A DNA stretch of 64,000 nucleotides. Origin: Ascarosepion bandense. Lineage: Eukaryota > Mollusca > Cephalopoda > Sepiida > Sepiidae. Both the position numbers and the translations under genes were made by a program. Shown here one piece after another: positions 54,021 through 62,560 of this stretch. The notes beneath the pieces were generated by a model. It was not told the DNA's origin and searched no databases. It worked only from the letters and a program-made list of their open reading frames with translations. The DNA is taken from contig JBBBDQ010001684.1 of the NCBI GenBank assembly GCA_037127315.1, positions 5,618,775-5,682,774 on the forward strand. Direction: 5' to 3'. Position 1 is the first letter of the stretch; the number at the start of each line of letters is the position of its first letter.

Positions 54021-55524
54021 AATTTTGTGTAAATTGTTCTTAATTATGAAATTTAGTTTGGTATATTAGGTTTTGGTTATATGTAGGAATTCTAAGACCG
54101 GCCATGTTTTTTTTTGTTTTTTTTTTTTATTGTCTTTGTCATTCCCTTGCTAACTGGACACATGGCTTGGAGGTATTTCCCCCTCCATCACACTACTGTC
54201 TGTTACTGCTTGCTTAAGGTAACTTAATCTCTCCAGAACTCTCCAGAACTGTATAGAAGAAACAGAATGAAGATAATTTTTGAAATTTTCTTAACTTTTT
54301 TCTGTCAGCAAGCCTGCAACTTGGTGAGTTTAGCCAGTGTGATCTTATTTTTTATTATTTTTTGAATTATTTATTTACTTATTTTTTACTTTGTATTTTT
54401 ATTTTATTTTATTCTTTTTCGGTTCTTATCTTTTTCTGCCTAATTTTTGTGTAAATTGTTCTTAATTATGAAATTTAGGTTTGGGTATATTAGGTTTGCT
54501 ATATGTGTGAATTCTAAGACTGGCCATGTTTTTTTTGTTTTTTTTTATTGTTCTCTGTCATTCCCTTGCTAACTGGACACATGGCTTGGAGGCATTCCCT
54601 CCATCACACTCACTTACTGTCTGTTACTGCTTGCTTAAGGTAACTTAATCTCTCCAGAACTGTATAGAAGAAACAGAATGAAGACTTTTTGAAATTTTCT
54701 TAACTTTTTCTGTCAGCAAGCCTGCAACTTGGTGAGTTTAGCCAGTGTGATCTTATTTTTTATTATTTTTTGAATTATTTATTTATTTTGTTTTTACTTG
54801 TATTTTTTATTTTATTTTATTCTTTTTCGGTTCTTATCTTTCTGCCTAATTTTTGTGTATTTAAATTTTAATTATGAAATTCTAGGTTTGGTATATTAGG
54901 GTTTTGGTTATATGTAGGAATTTAAGACTGGCCATGTTTTTTTTTTTTTGTTTTTTTTTATTGTTCTCTGTCATTCTCTTTGCTAACTGGACACATGGCT
55001 TGGAGGTGATTCCCCCTCCATCACACTACTGTCTGTTACTGCTTGCTTAAGAATTTAATCTCTCCAGAACTCTCCAGAACTGTATAGAATAGTAGAATGA
55101 AGATAATTTTTAAATTTTCTTAACTTTTTTCTGTCAGCAAGCCTGCAACTTGGTGAGTTTAGCCAGTGTGATCTTATTTTTATTATTTTTTGAATTATTT
55201 ATTTACTTATTTTTACTTGTATTTTTTATTTTATTTTATTCTTTTTCGGTTCTTATCTTTTCTGCCTAATTCTTGTGTAAATTGTTCTTAATTATGAAAT
55301 TTAGGTTTGGTATATTAGGGTTTTGGTTATATGTAGGAATTCTAAGACCGGCTGTTTTTTTTTTTGTTTTTTTTTATTGTTCTCTGTCATTCCCTTGCTA
55401 ACTGATGAAGGCTTGGAGGTGATTCCCCTCCATCACACTACTGTCTGTTACTGCTTGCTTAAGGTAACTTAATCTCTCCAGAACTTCCAGAACTGTATAG
55501 AAGAAACAGAATGAAGATAATTTT

Positions 55525-55605
55525 TGAAATTTCTTTCAGAATTTTTTCTATTTTGGAAGCAAGCCTGCAACTTGTGAGTTTAGCCAGCGTGTGATCTATT
55601 TTTTT
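55525..55605 (+). repeat. Diverged B monomer segment near the right end
   Basis: The acceptor-like region reads TTTCTTTCAGAATTTTTTC then TATTTTGGAAGCAAGCC, and the donor-like site reads ACTTGTGAGTTTAGCCAGCG. This is one of several strongly altered copies in the last 6 kb of the array. Confidence 0.6.
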
Positions 55606-56144
55606 TTATTATTTTTTGAATTATTTATTTACTTATTTTTACTTGTATTTTTTATTTTATTTTATTCTTTTTCGGTTCTTATCTTTTCTGCCTAATTTTT
55701 GTGTAAATTGTTCTTAATATGAAATTTAGGTTTGCATATTAGGTTTTGGTTATAGCAGGGAATTCTAAGACCGGCCATGCTTTTTTTTTGTTTTTTTTTA
55801 TTGTTCTCTGTCATTCCCTTGCTAACTGACACATGGCTTGGAGGTGATTTCCCCCTCCATCACACTACTGTCTGTTACTGCTTGCTTAAGGTAACTTAAT
55901 CTTCCAGAACTGTATAGAAGAAACAGAATGAAGATAATTTTTGAAATTTTCTCTAACTTTTTTCTGTCAGCAAGCCTGCAACTTGGTGAGTTTAGCCAGT
56001 GTGATCTTTATTTTTTATTATTTTTTGAATTATTTATTTATCATATTTACTTGTATTTTTTATTTATTTATTCTTTTTCTGTTTTTATCTTTCTGCCTAA
56101 TTTTTGTGTAAATTGTTCTTAATTATGAAATTAGGTTTGGTATA

Positions 56145-56190
56145 TTAGGGTTTCAAGCAGGTTTTTTGCACCGAAGACCGTCATGTTTTT
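56145..56190 (+). repeat. B monomer with replaced EcoRI/core region
   Basis: After TTAGGGTTT the usual TGGTTATATGTAGGAATTC is replaced by CAAGCAGG, a T run and GCACCGAAGACCG, followed by TCATG. The EcoRI site and CCGGCC are both lost. Confidence 0.6.
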
Positions 56191-59100
56191 TTTTTTTGTT
56201 TTTTTTTATTGTTCTCTGTCATTCCTTGCTAACTGACACACAGTTTGGAGGTGATTCTCTCTCCATCACACTACTGTCTGTTACTTATTGCTTAAGGTAA
56301 CTTAATCTCTCCAGAACTGTATAGAAGAAACAGAATGAAGATAATTTTTAAAATTTTCTTAACTTTTTCTGTCAGCAAGCCTGCAACTTGGTGAGTTTAG
56401 CCAGTGTGATCTTATTTTTTATTATTTTTTGAATTATTTATTTCCATTTATTTTTACTTGTATTTTTTATTTTATTTTATTCTTTTCGGTTCTTATCTTT
56501 TCTGCCTAATTTTTGTGTAAATTGTTCTTAATTTTAAATTTAGGTTTGGTATATTAGGGTTTTGGTTATATGTAGTGAATTCTAAGACCGTCATGTTTTT
56601 TTTTTTTTTATTGTTCTCTGTCATTCCCTTGCTAACTGGACACATGGTTGGAGGTGATTCCCCCCTCCATCACACTACTGTCTGTTACTGCTTGCTTAAG
56701 GTAACTTAATCTCTCCAGAACTCTCCAGAACTGTATAAAGAAACAGAATGAAGATAATTTTTGAAATTTTCTTAACTTTTTTCATCAGCAAGCCTGCAAC
56801 TTGGTGAGTTTAGCCAGTGTGATCTTATTTTTTATTATTTTTTGAATTATTTATTTACTTATTTTTACTTGTATTTTTTATTTTATTTTATTCTTTTTCG
56901 GTTCTTATCTTTTTCTGCCTAATTTTTGTGTAAATTGTTCTTAATTATGAAATTTAGGTTTGGTATATTAGGGTTTTGCTTAGTGTATGTAGGAATTCTA
57001 AGACCGGCCATGTTTTTTTTTGTTTTTTTTTATTGTTCTCTGTCATTCCTTTGCTAACTGACACATGGCTTGGAGGTGATTCCCCTCCATCACACTACTG
57101 TTCATTGCTTGCTTAAGGTAACTTAATCTCTCCAGAACTCTCCAGAACTGTATAGAAGAAACAATGAAGATAATTTTAAATTTTCTTAACTTTTTCTGTC
57201 AGCAAGCCTGCAACTTGGTGAGTTTAGCCAGTGTGATCTTATTTTTTATTATTTTTTGAATTATTTTATTTATATTTATTTTTACTTTGTATTTTTTATT
57301 TTATTTTATTCTTTTTTTGGTTCTTATCTTTTCTGCCTAATTTTTTGTGTAAATTGTTCTTAATTATGAAATTTAGTGTTTGGTGTTATTGTGGTTTTGG
57401 TTATATGTAGGAATTCTAAGACCGGCCATGTTTTTTTTTTTTTATTGTTCTCTGTCATTCCCTTGCTAACTGACACATGGCTTGGAGGTGCATTCCCCCT
57501 CCATCACACCACTGTCTGTTACTGCTTGCTTAAGGTAACTTAATCTCTTGAACTCTCCAGAACTGTATAGAAGAAACAGAATGAAGATAATTTTTGAAAT
57601 TTTCTTAACTTTTTTCTGTCAGCAAGCCTGCAACTTGGTGAGTTTAGCGAAAGTGTGATCTTATTTTTTATTATTTTTTTGAATTATTTATTTACTTATT
57701 TTTACTTGTATTTTTTATTTTATTTTATTCTTTTTTCGGTTTCATTTTTTCTGCCTAATTTTTGTGTAAATTGTTCTTAATTATGAAATTCTAGGTTTGT
57801 ATATTAGGGTTTTGGTTATATGTAGGAATTCTAAGACCGGCCATGTTTTTTTTTTGTTTTTTTTTATTGTTCTCTGTCATTCCCTTTTGCCAACTGGACA
57901 CATGGCTTGGAGGTGATTCCCCTCCATCACACTACTGTCTGTTACCAAGCTACTAAGGTAACTTAATCTCTCCAGAACTGTATAGAAGAAACAGAATGAA
58001 GATAATTTTTGAAATTTTCAACTTTTTCTGTCAGCAAGCCTGCAACTTGGTGAGTTTAGTCAGTGTGATCTTATTTTTTATTATTTTTTGAATTATTTAT
58101 TTACTTATTTTTACTTGTATTTTTTATTTTATTTTATTCTTTTCTGTTCTTATCTTTTCTGCCTAATTTTTTGTGTAAATTGTTCTTAATTATGAAATTT
58201 AGGTTTGTATATTAGGGTATTGGTTACATGTAGGAATTCTAAGACCGGCCATGTTTTTTTTGTTTTTTTTTATTGTTCTCTGTCATTCCCTTGCTAACTG
58301 GACACATGGCTTGAGGTGATTCCCCCTCCATCACACTACTGTCTGTTACTGCTTGCTTAAGGTAACTTAATCTCTCCAGAACTCTCCAGAACTGTATAGA
58401 AGAAACAGAATGAAGATAATTTTTGAAATTTTCTTAACTTTTTTCTGTCAGCAAGCCTGCAACTTGGTGAGTTTAGCCAGTGTGATCTTATTTTATTATT
58501 TTTTGAATTATTTATTTATTTATTTTTACTTGTATTTTTTATTTTATTTTTATTCTTTTTCGGTTCTTATCTTTTCTGCCTAATTTTTGGTAAATTGTTC
58601 TTAATTATGAAATTCTAGGTTTGGTATTAGGTTTTGGTTATATGTAGGGAATTCTAAGACCGCTATGTTTTTTTTTTTTTTATTGTTCTCTGTCATTCCC
58701 TTGCTAACTGGACACATGGCTTGGAGGTGATTCCCCCCCTCCATCACACTACTGTCTGTTACTGCTTGCTTAAGGTAACTTAATCTCTCCAGAACTTCAG
58801 AACTGTATAGAAGAAACAGAATGAAGATAATTTTGAAATTTTCTTAACTTTTTCTGTCAGCAAGCTCTGCAACTATGAGTTTAGCCAGTGTGATCTTATT
58901 TTTTATTATTTTTGAATTATTTATTTACTTATTTTTACTTGTATTTTTTATTTTATTTTATTCTTTTCGGTTCTTATCTTTTCTGCCTAATTTTTGTGTA
59001 AATTGTTCTTAATTATGAAATTTAGGTTTGGTATATTAGGGTTCTTTTGGTTATATGTAGGAATTCCAAGACCGCCATGTTTTTTTTTTTTTATTGTTCT

Positions 59101-60654
59101 CTGTCATTCCCTTGCTAACTGGACACATGGCTTGGAGGTGATTCTCCATCACACTACTGTCTGGTTACTGCTTGCTTGCTGTAACTAATCTTCCAGAACT
59201 CTCCAGAACTGTATAGAAGAAAACAGAATGAAGATAATTTTTGAAATTTTTCAATTTTCTGTCAGCAAGCCTGCAACTTGGTGAGTTTAGCCAGTGTGAT
59301 CTTATTTTTTATTATTTTTGAATTATTTATTTACTTATTTTTACTTGTATTTTTTATTTTATTTTATTCTTTCGGTTCTTTATTCTTTTTCTGCCTAATT
59401 TTGTGTAAATTGTTCTTAATTATGAAATTTAGGTTTGGTATATTAGGGTTTTGGTTATATGTAGGAATTCTAAGACCGGCCATGTTTTTTTTTTTGTTTT
59501 TTTTTTTATTGTTCTCTGTCATTCCCTTGCTAACTGGACACATGGCTTGGAGGTGATTCTCCATCATACACTACTGTCTGTTACTGCTTGCTTAAGGTAA
59601 CTTAATCTCTCCAGAACTGCATAGAAGAAACAGAATGAAGATAATTGAAATTTTCTTAATTTTTTTTTCTGTCAGCAAGCCTGCAACTTGGTGAGTTTAG
59701 CCAGTGTGATCTTATTTTTTATTATTTTTTGAATTATTTATTTACTTATTTTTACTTGTATTTTTATTTTATTTTATTCTTTTCTTGGTTCTTATCTTTT
59801 CTTGCCTAATTTTTGTGTAAATTGTTCTTAATTATGAAATTTAGGTTTGGTATATTAGGGGTTTTGGTTATATGTAGGAATTCTAAGACCGGCCATGTTT
59901 TTTTTTTTTGTTTTTTTTTATTGTTCTCTGTCATTCCCTTGCTAACTCTGGACACAGCGTCGTTGAGATTCCCCCTCCATCACACTACTGTCTGTTACTG
60001 CTTGCTTAAGGTAACTTAATCTCTCCAGAACTCTCCTCTAGAATCATAGAAGAAACAGAAATGAAGATAATTTTTGAAATTTTCTTAACTTTTTCTTGTC
60101 AGCAAGCCTGCAACTTGGTGAGTTTAGCCAGTGTGATCTTATTTTTTATTATTTTTTGAATTATTTATTTACTTATTTTTACTTGTATTTTTTTATTTTA
60201 TTTTATTCTTTTCGGTTCTTATCTTTTCTGCCTAATTTTTGTGTAAATTGTTCTTAATTATGAAATTTAGGTTTGCATATTAGGTTTGGGTTATATGTAG
60301 GAATTCTAAGACCGGCCATGTTTTTTTTTTTTTTTTTTATTGTTCTCTGTCATTCCCTTGCTAACTGGACACATGGCTTGGAGGTGATTCCCCCTCCATC
60401 ACACCTTACTGTCTGTTACTGCTTGCTTAAGGTAATCTTAATCTCTCCAGAACTCTAGAACTGTATAGAAGAAAACAGAATGAAGATAATTTTTGAAATT
60501 TTTCTTAACTTTTTTCTGTCAGCAAGCCTGCAACTTGGTGAGTTTAGCCAGTGTGATCTTATTTTTATTATTTTTTGAATTATTTATTTACTTATTTTTA
60601 CTTGTATTTTTTTATTTTATTTTATTCTTTTTCGGTTCTTATCTTTTCTGCCTA

Positions 60655-60690
60655 ATTTTTGTGTGGCAATTGTTCTACCTTATGAAATTT
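60655..60690 (+). repeat. B monomer with altered GTGTAAATTG region
   Basis: GTGTGGCAATTGTTCTACCTTATGAAATTTAGG is seen (split here as GTGTGGCAATTG and TTCTACCTTATG), where other copies have GTGTAAATTG and TTCTTAATTATG. Confidence 0.55.
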
Positions 60691-61142
60691 AGGTTTGGTA
60701 TATTAGGGTTTTGGTTATATGTAGGGAATTCTAAGACCGGCCATGTTTTTTTTTATTGTTCTCTGTCATTCCCTTTGCTAACTGGACACATGGCTTGGAG
60801 GTGATTCCCCTCCATCATACACTACTGTCTGTTACTGCTTGCTTAAGGTAATTAACTTCCAGAACTCTCCAGAACTGTATAGAAGAAAACAGAATGAAGA
60901 TAATTTTTGGAAATTTTCTTAACTTTTTTCTGTCAGCAAGCCTGCAACTTGGTGAGTTTAGCCAGTGATCTTATTTTTTATTATTTTCTTTTTTGAATTA
61001 TTTATTTACTTATTTTTACTTGTATTTTTTATTTTATTTTATTCTTTTTCGGTTTTATTTTTCTATTGAATTTTTGTGTAAATTGTTCTTATCATGAAAT
61101 TTAGGTTTGGTATATTAGGGTTTGGTTATATGTAGAATTTAA

Positions 61143-61528
61143 GACCTGGCCATGTTTTTTTTTTTTTTATTGTTCTCTGTCATTCCCTTGCTAACTGGAC
61201 ACATGGCTTGGAGGTGATTCCCCCTCCATCACACTACTGTCTGTTACTGCTTGCTTAAGGTAACTTAATCTCTCCAGAACTCTCCAGAACTGTATAGAAG
61301 AAACAGAATGAAGATAATTTTTAAATTTTCTTAACTTTTTCAAGTCAGCAAGCCTCAAACTTGGTGAGTTTAGCCAGTGTGATCTTATTTTTTTATTATT
61401 TTTTGAATTATTTATTTACTTATTTTTACTTGTATTTTTATTTTATTTTATTCTTTTTCGGTTCTTATCTTTTTCTGCCTAATTTTTGTGTAAATTGTCT
61501 TTTTTTCAGACTATGAAATTTAGGTTTG
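61143..61528 (+). repeat. Last B monomer, diverged, ending at TAGGTTTG
   Basis: The array ends at TAGGTTTG (61521-61528), the same eight bases with which it starts at 1093. This copy is clearly diverged: TTCAAGTCAGCAAGCCTC in the cassette, and TTGTCTTTTTTTCAG followed by ACTATGAAATTT where other copies have TTGTTCTTAATTATGAAATTT. The changed segment (about 61498-61512) reads as a polypyrimidine tract plus CAG, an acceptor-like site just before ATG. The following sequence is not repetitive. Confidence 0.85.
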
Positions 61529-61580
61529 ACTTATACTAAGTTAAAACTTCATTAACTTCAGTCACATATTTATTTTTTTT
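61529..61580 (+). other. Unique spacer between B and C arrays
   Basis: ACTTATACTAAGTTAAAAC, then CATTAACTTCAGTCAC, then a T-rich end. I find no match to A, B or C by eye and no open frame. It may be a remnant of the original element between its two internal repeat regions. Confidence 0.7.
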
Positions 61581-61704
61581 AATTGGAGTAGATAGTACCT
61601 TCTATCGCCAGGTCTCACACTCCACCCCCTTCTTTTGGACAGGAGTAGAGTTGATCGCCTTGTTTCTAGTTTAGGAAGGGGTTCCCGAGTAGATAGATTA
61701 AACT
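61581..61704 (+). repeat. C repeat, copy 0, diverged and shortened
   Basis: Recognisable against the C consensus by AATTGGAGTAGATAG, ATCGCCAGG, CACACTCCACCC, GGACAGG, CTTGTTTC and GTTTAGGA. It has many substitutions and is only 124 bp, lacking the T-rich half of the unit. Its end (AGTAGATAGATTAAACTA, 61688-61705) is repeated at 61711-61728, a 23-bp-period duplication at the boundary with copy 1. A diverged edge copy is usual for tandem arrays. Confidence 0.85.
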
Positions 61705-62354
61705 AATTGGAGTAGATAGATTAAACTATCGCCCGGTTCACACTCCACCCACATCTATTAAACAGGTGAAGAGGCTCATCCCTTGTTTCCTGTTTAGGAT
61801 GCGGTTTCCGGTTTTCTCTTTTCCAATCTTTTCACTCTTTTCCTTTATTATTTTATTTTTTTTTTTCAATTGGAGTAGATAGACTAAACTATCGCCCGGT
61901 TCACACTCCACCCACATCTATTGAACAGGTGAAGAGGCTCATCCCTTGTTTCCTGTTTAGGATGCGGTTTCCGGTTTTCTCTTTTCCAATCTTTTCACTC
62001 TTTTCCTTTATTATTTTATTTTTTTTTTCAATTGGAGTAGATAGACTAAACTATCGCCCGGTTCACACTCCACCCACATCTATTGAACAGGTGAAGAGGC
62101 TCATCCCTTGTTTCCTGTTTAGGATGCGGTTTCCGGTTTTCTCTTTTCCAATCTTTTCACTCTTTTCCTTTATTATTTTATTTTTTTTTTCAATTGGAGT
62201 AGATAGACTAAACTATCGCCCGGTTCACACTCCACCCACATCTATTGAACAGGTGAAGAGGCTCATCCCTTGTTTCCTGTTTAGGATGCGGTTTCCGGTT
62301 TTCTCTTTTCCAATCTTTTCACTCTTTTCCTTTATTATTTTATTTTTTTTTTTC
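61705..62354 (+). repeat. 162-bp tandem array (family C), four full copies
   Basis: Full copies at 61705-61867 (163 bp), 61868-62029 (162), 62030-62191 (162) and 62192-62354 (163). The one-base differences are in the terminal T run (11, 10, 10, 11). The unit starts AATTGGAGTAGATAGA, contains CTATCGCCCGGTTCACACTC, GAAGAGGCTCATCCC, CTGTTTAGGATGCGG and TTTCCGGTTTTC, and ends in a T-rich half. Copy 1 differs from copies 2-4 by GATTAAAC for GACTAAAC and TATTAAACAGG for TATTGAACAGG; copies 2-4 look identical apart from the T run. Because 162 is 54 codons, one frame stays open across copies (61929-62369). The peptide is a Phe-rich hydrophobic 54-residue repeat with no family I recognise and no ATG start, so I do not call it a gene. 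Confidence 0.95.
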
Positions 62355-62490
62355 AATTGGAGTAGATAGACTAAACTATCGCCCGGTTCACACTCCACCC
62401 ACATCTATTGAACAGGTGAAGAGGCTCATCCCTTGTTTCCTGTTTAGGATGCGGTTTTCGGCTTTCTCTTTTCCATTCTTTTTACCCTTA
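62355..62490 (+). repeat. C repeat, copy 5, partial
   Basis: Identical to the other copies through GTTTAGGATGCGG, then diverging (TTTTCGGCTTTCTC, CCATTCTTTTTACCC) and losing similarity at about 62490. It leads straight into the unique tail, so the tail is probably the original sequence downstream of the repeat. Confidence 0.9.
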
Positions 62491-62543
62491 CGTAGCCCCC
62501 TGCGCATCAGTGGCGTTACTGCCTTGCTCGGGGTGATATGATT
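62491..62543 (+). other. Unique retroposon-like 3' tail
   Basis: A 53-bp single-copy segment, clearly more GC-rich than anything else in the window. It contains CCCCCTGCGCATCAG, CAGTGGCGTTACTG (a 4-bp stem with a 6-nt loop) and CTTGCTCGGGGTGATATG, and ends in ATT just before A17. Known: non-LTR retrotransposons and their dependent SINEs often end in a short structured 3' segment recognised by reverse transcriptase, followed by a simple tail. Inferred: this may be such a 3' end. I cannot assign it to a named clade from sequence alone. Confidence 0.5.
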
Positions 62544-62560
62544 AAAAAAAAAAAAAAAAA
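62544..62560 (+). repeat. Poly(A) tract, A17
   Basis: Seventeen A residues between the unique tail and CTTGATACC of the 94-bp satellite. The last A can equally be position 59 of the 94-bp unit. It is the only long A run on the plus strand in the window; all other homopolymers are T. This supports reading it as the tail of an inserted retro-copied element in plus orientation. Confidence 0.85.

Larger units (their letters stand above)
1093..61528 (+). repeat. Large 414-bp satellite array (family B), about 146 copies
   Basis: I followed the GACCGGCCATG core (or its decayed form) from about 1139 to about 61142 and found 146 occurrences. That gives a mean spacing of about 414 bp, with individual spacings mostly 400-430 and about 384 at the shortest. 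Every copy is in the same orientation. Block order in each monomer: TAGGTTTGGTATATTAGGG, an EcoRI site (GAATTC), the CCGGCC core, a T tract with or without one G, CTCTGTCATTCCCTTGCTAAC, a C-rich hairpin block, a CTCCAGAACT element present once or twice, TTCTTAAC plus a T run plus CTGTCAG, GTGAGTTTAGCCAGTG, a T/A-rich block, TTCGGTTC, and GTGTAAATTG before the next copy. The plus strand is strongly T-rich. Family unknown to me. No selected open frame: frames change between neighbouring copies through indels. Confidence 0.97.
39001..61528 (+). repeat. B array, right domain (copies 93-146)
   Basis: Approximate core positions: 39079, 39497, 39926, 40342, 40757, 41170, 41595, 42006, 42427, 42849, 43268, 43679, 44099, 44502, 44926, 45340, 45744, 46167, 46582, 46996, 47418, 47833, 48259, 48677, 49096, 49508, 49927, 50348, 50763, 51181, 51601, 52018, 52447, 52859, 53287, 53698, 54097, 54517, 54927, 55346, 55767, 56176, 56586, 57002, 57420, 57836, 58241, 58658, 59070, 59471, 59887, 60309, 60735, 61142. 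Compared with the left domain, CTTGCTTAAGGTAAC is mostly intact. Other sites vary instead: TTAGGGTTTTGG often becomes TTAGGTTTTGG, CTGGACACATGG often becomes CTGACACATGG, and the C run before CTCC is shortened or lost. The T tract nearly always has its G until the last 5 kb, and CTCCAGAACT is usually doubled. The boundary between domains is approximate (38.8-39.5 kb). Confidence 0.7.
1093..62560 (+). mobile_element. Composite poly(A)-tailed block inserted in the 94-bp satellite (inferred)
   Basis: Seen: the 94-bp array is broken after unit position 58 and resumes at position 59/60, with the last A of the poly(A) able to serve as position 59. Between the breaks lie, in order, the 414-bp array, a 52-bp spacer, the 162-bp array, a unique 53-bp tail and A17. 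All parts share one orientation and the poly(A) abuts the target. Known: a unique 3' tail followed by poly(A) at an insertion boundary is typical of non-LTR retrotransposons and SINEs inserted by target-primed reverse transcription; tandem repeats in their untranslated regions are common. Inferred: the block arose from one insertion, and the 414-bp repeats expanded afterwards, because reverse transcription of 61 kb is implausible. Against: no target-site duplication is visible and no reverse transcriptase or endonuclease gene remains. It could also be an accidental junction of three satellites. Confidence 0.45.

Noticed and set aside
1093..61528. CRISPR-like regular array
   Set aside because: The whole 414-bp unit is repeated; there are no unique spacers between short repeats and no cas genes.
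1093..61528. Tandem gene cluster (rRNA, 5S, histone, snRNA or tRNA)
   Set aside because: No conserved rRNA or snRNA motifs, no tRNA A/B boxes with a cloverleaf, and no coding frame; the period and composition fit a satellite.
61929..62369. 146-codon repeat-containing open frame in the 162-bp array
   Set aside because: Open only because 162 is a multiple of three. It starts at GTG and ends by a one-base T-run change in copy 4. No recognisable protein family.
1093..62560. LTR retrotransposon or DNA transposon
   Set aside because: No terminal direct or inverted repeats at 1093 and 62560, no tRNA primer site, no transposase or polymerase frame, and no target duplication.
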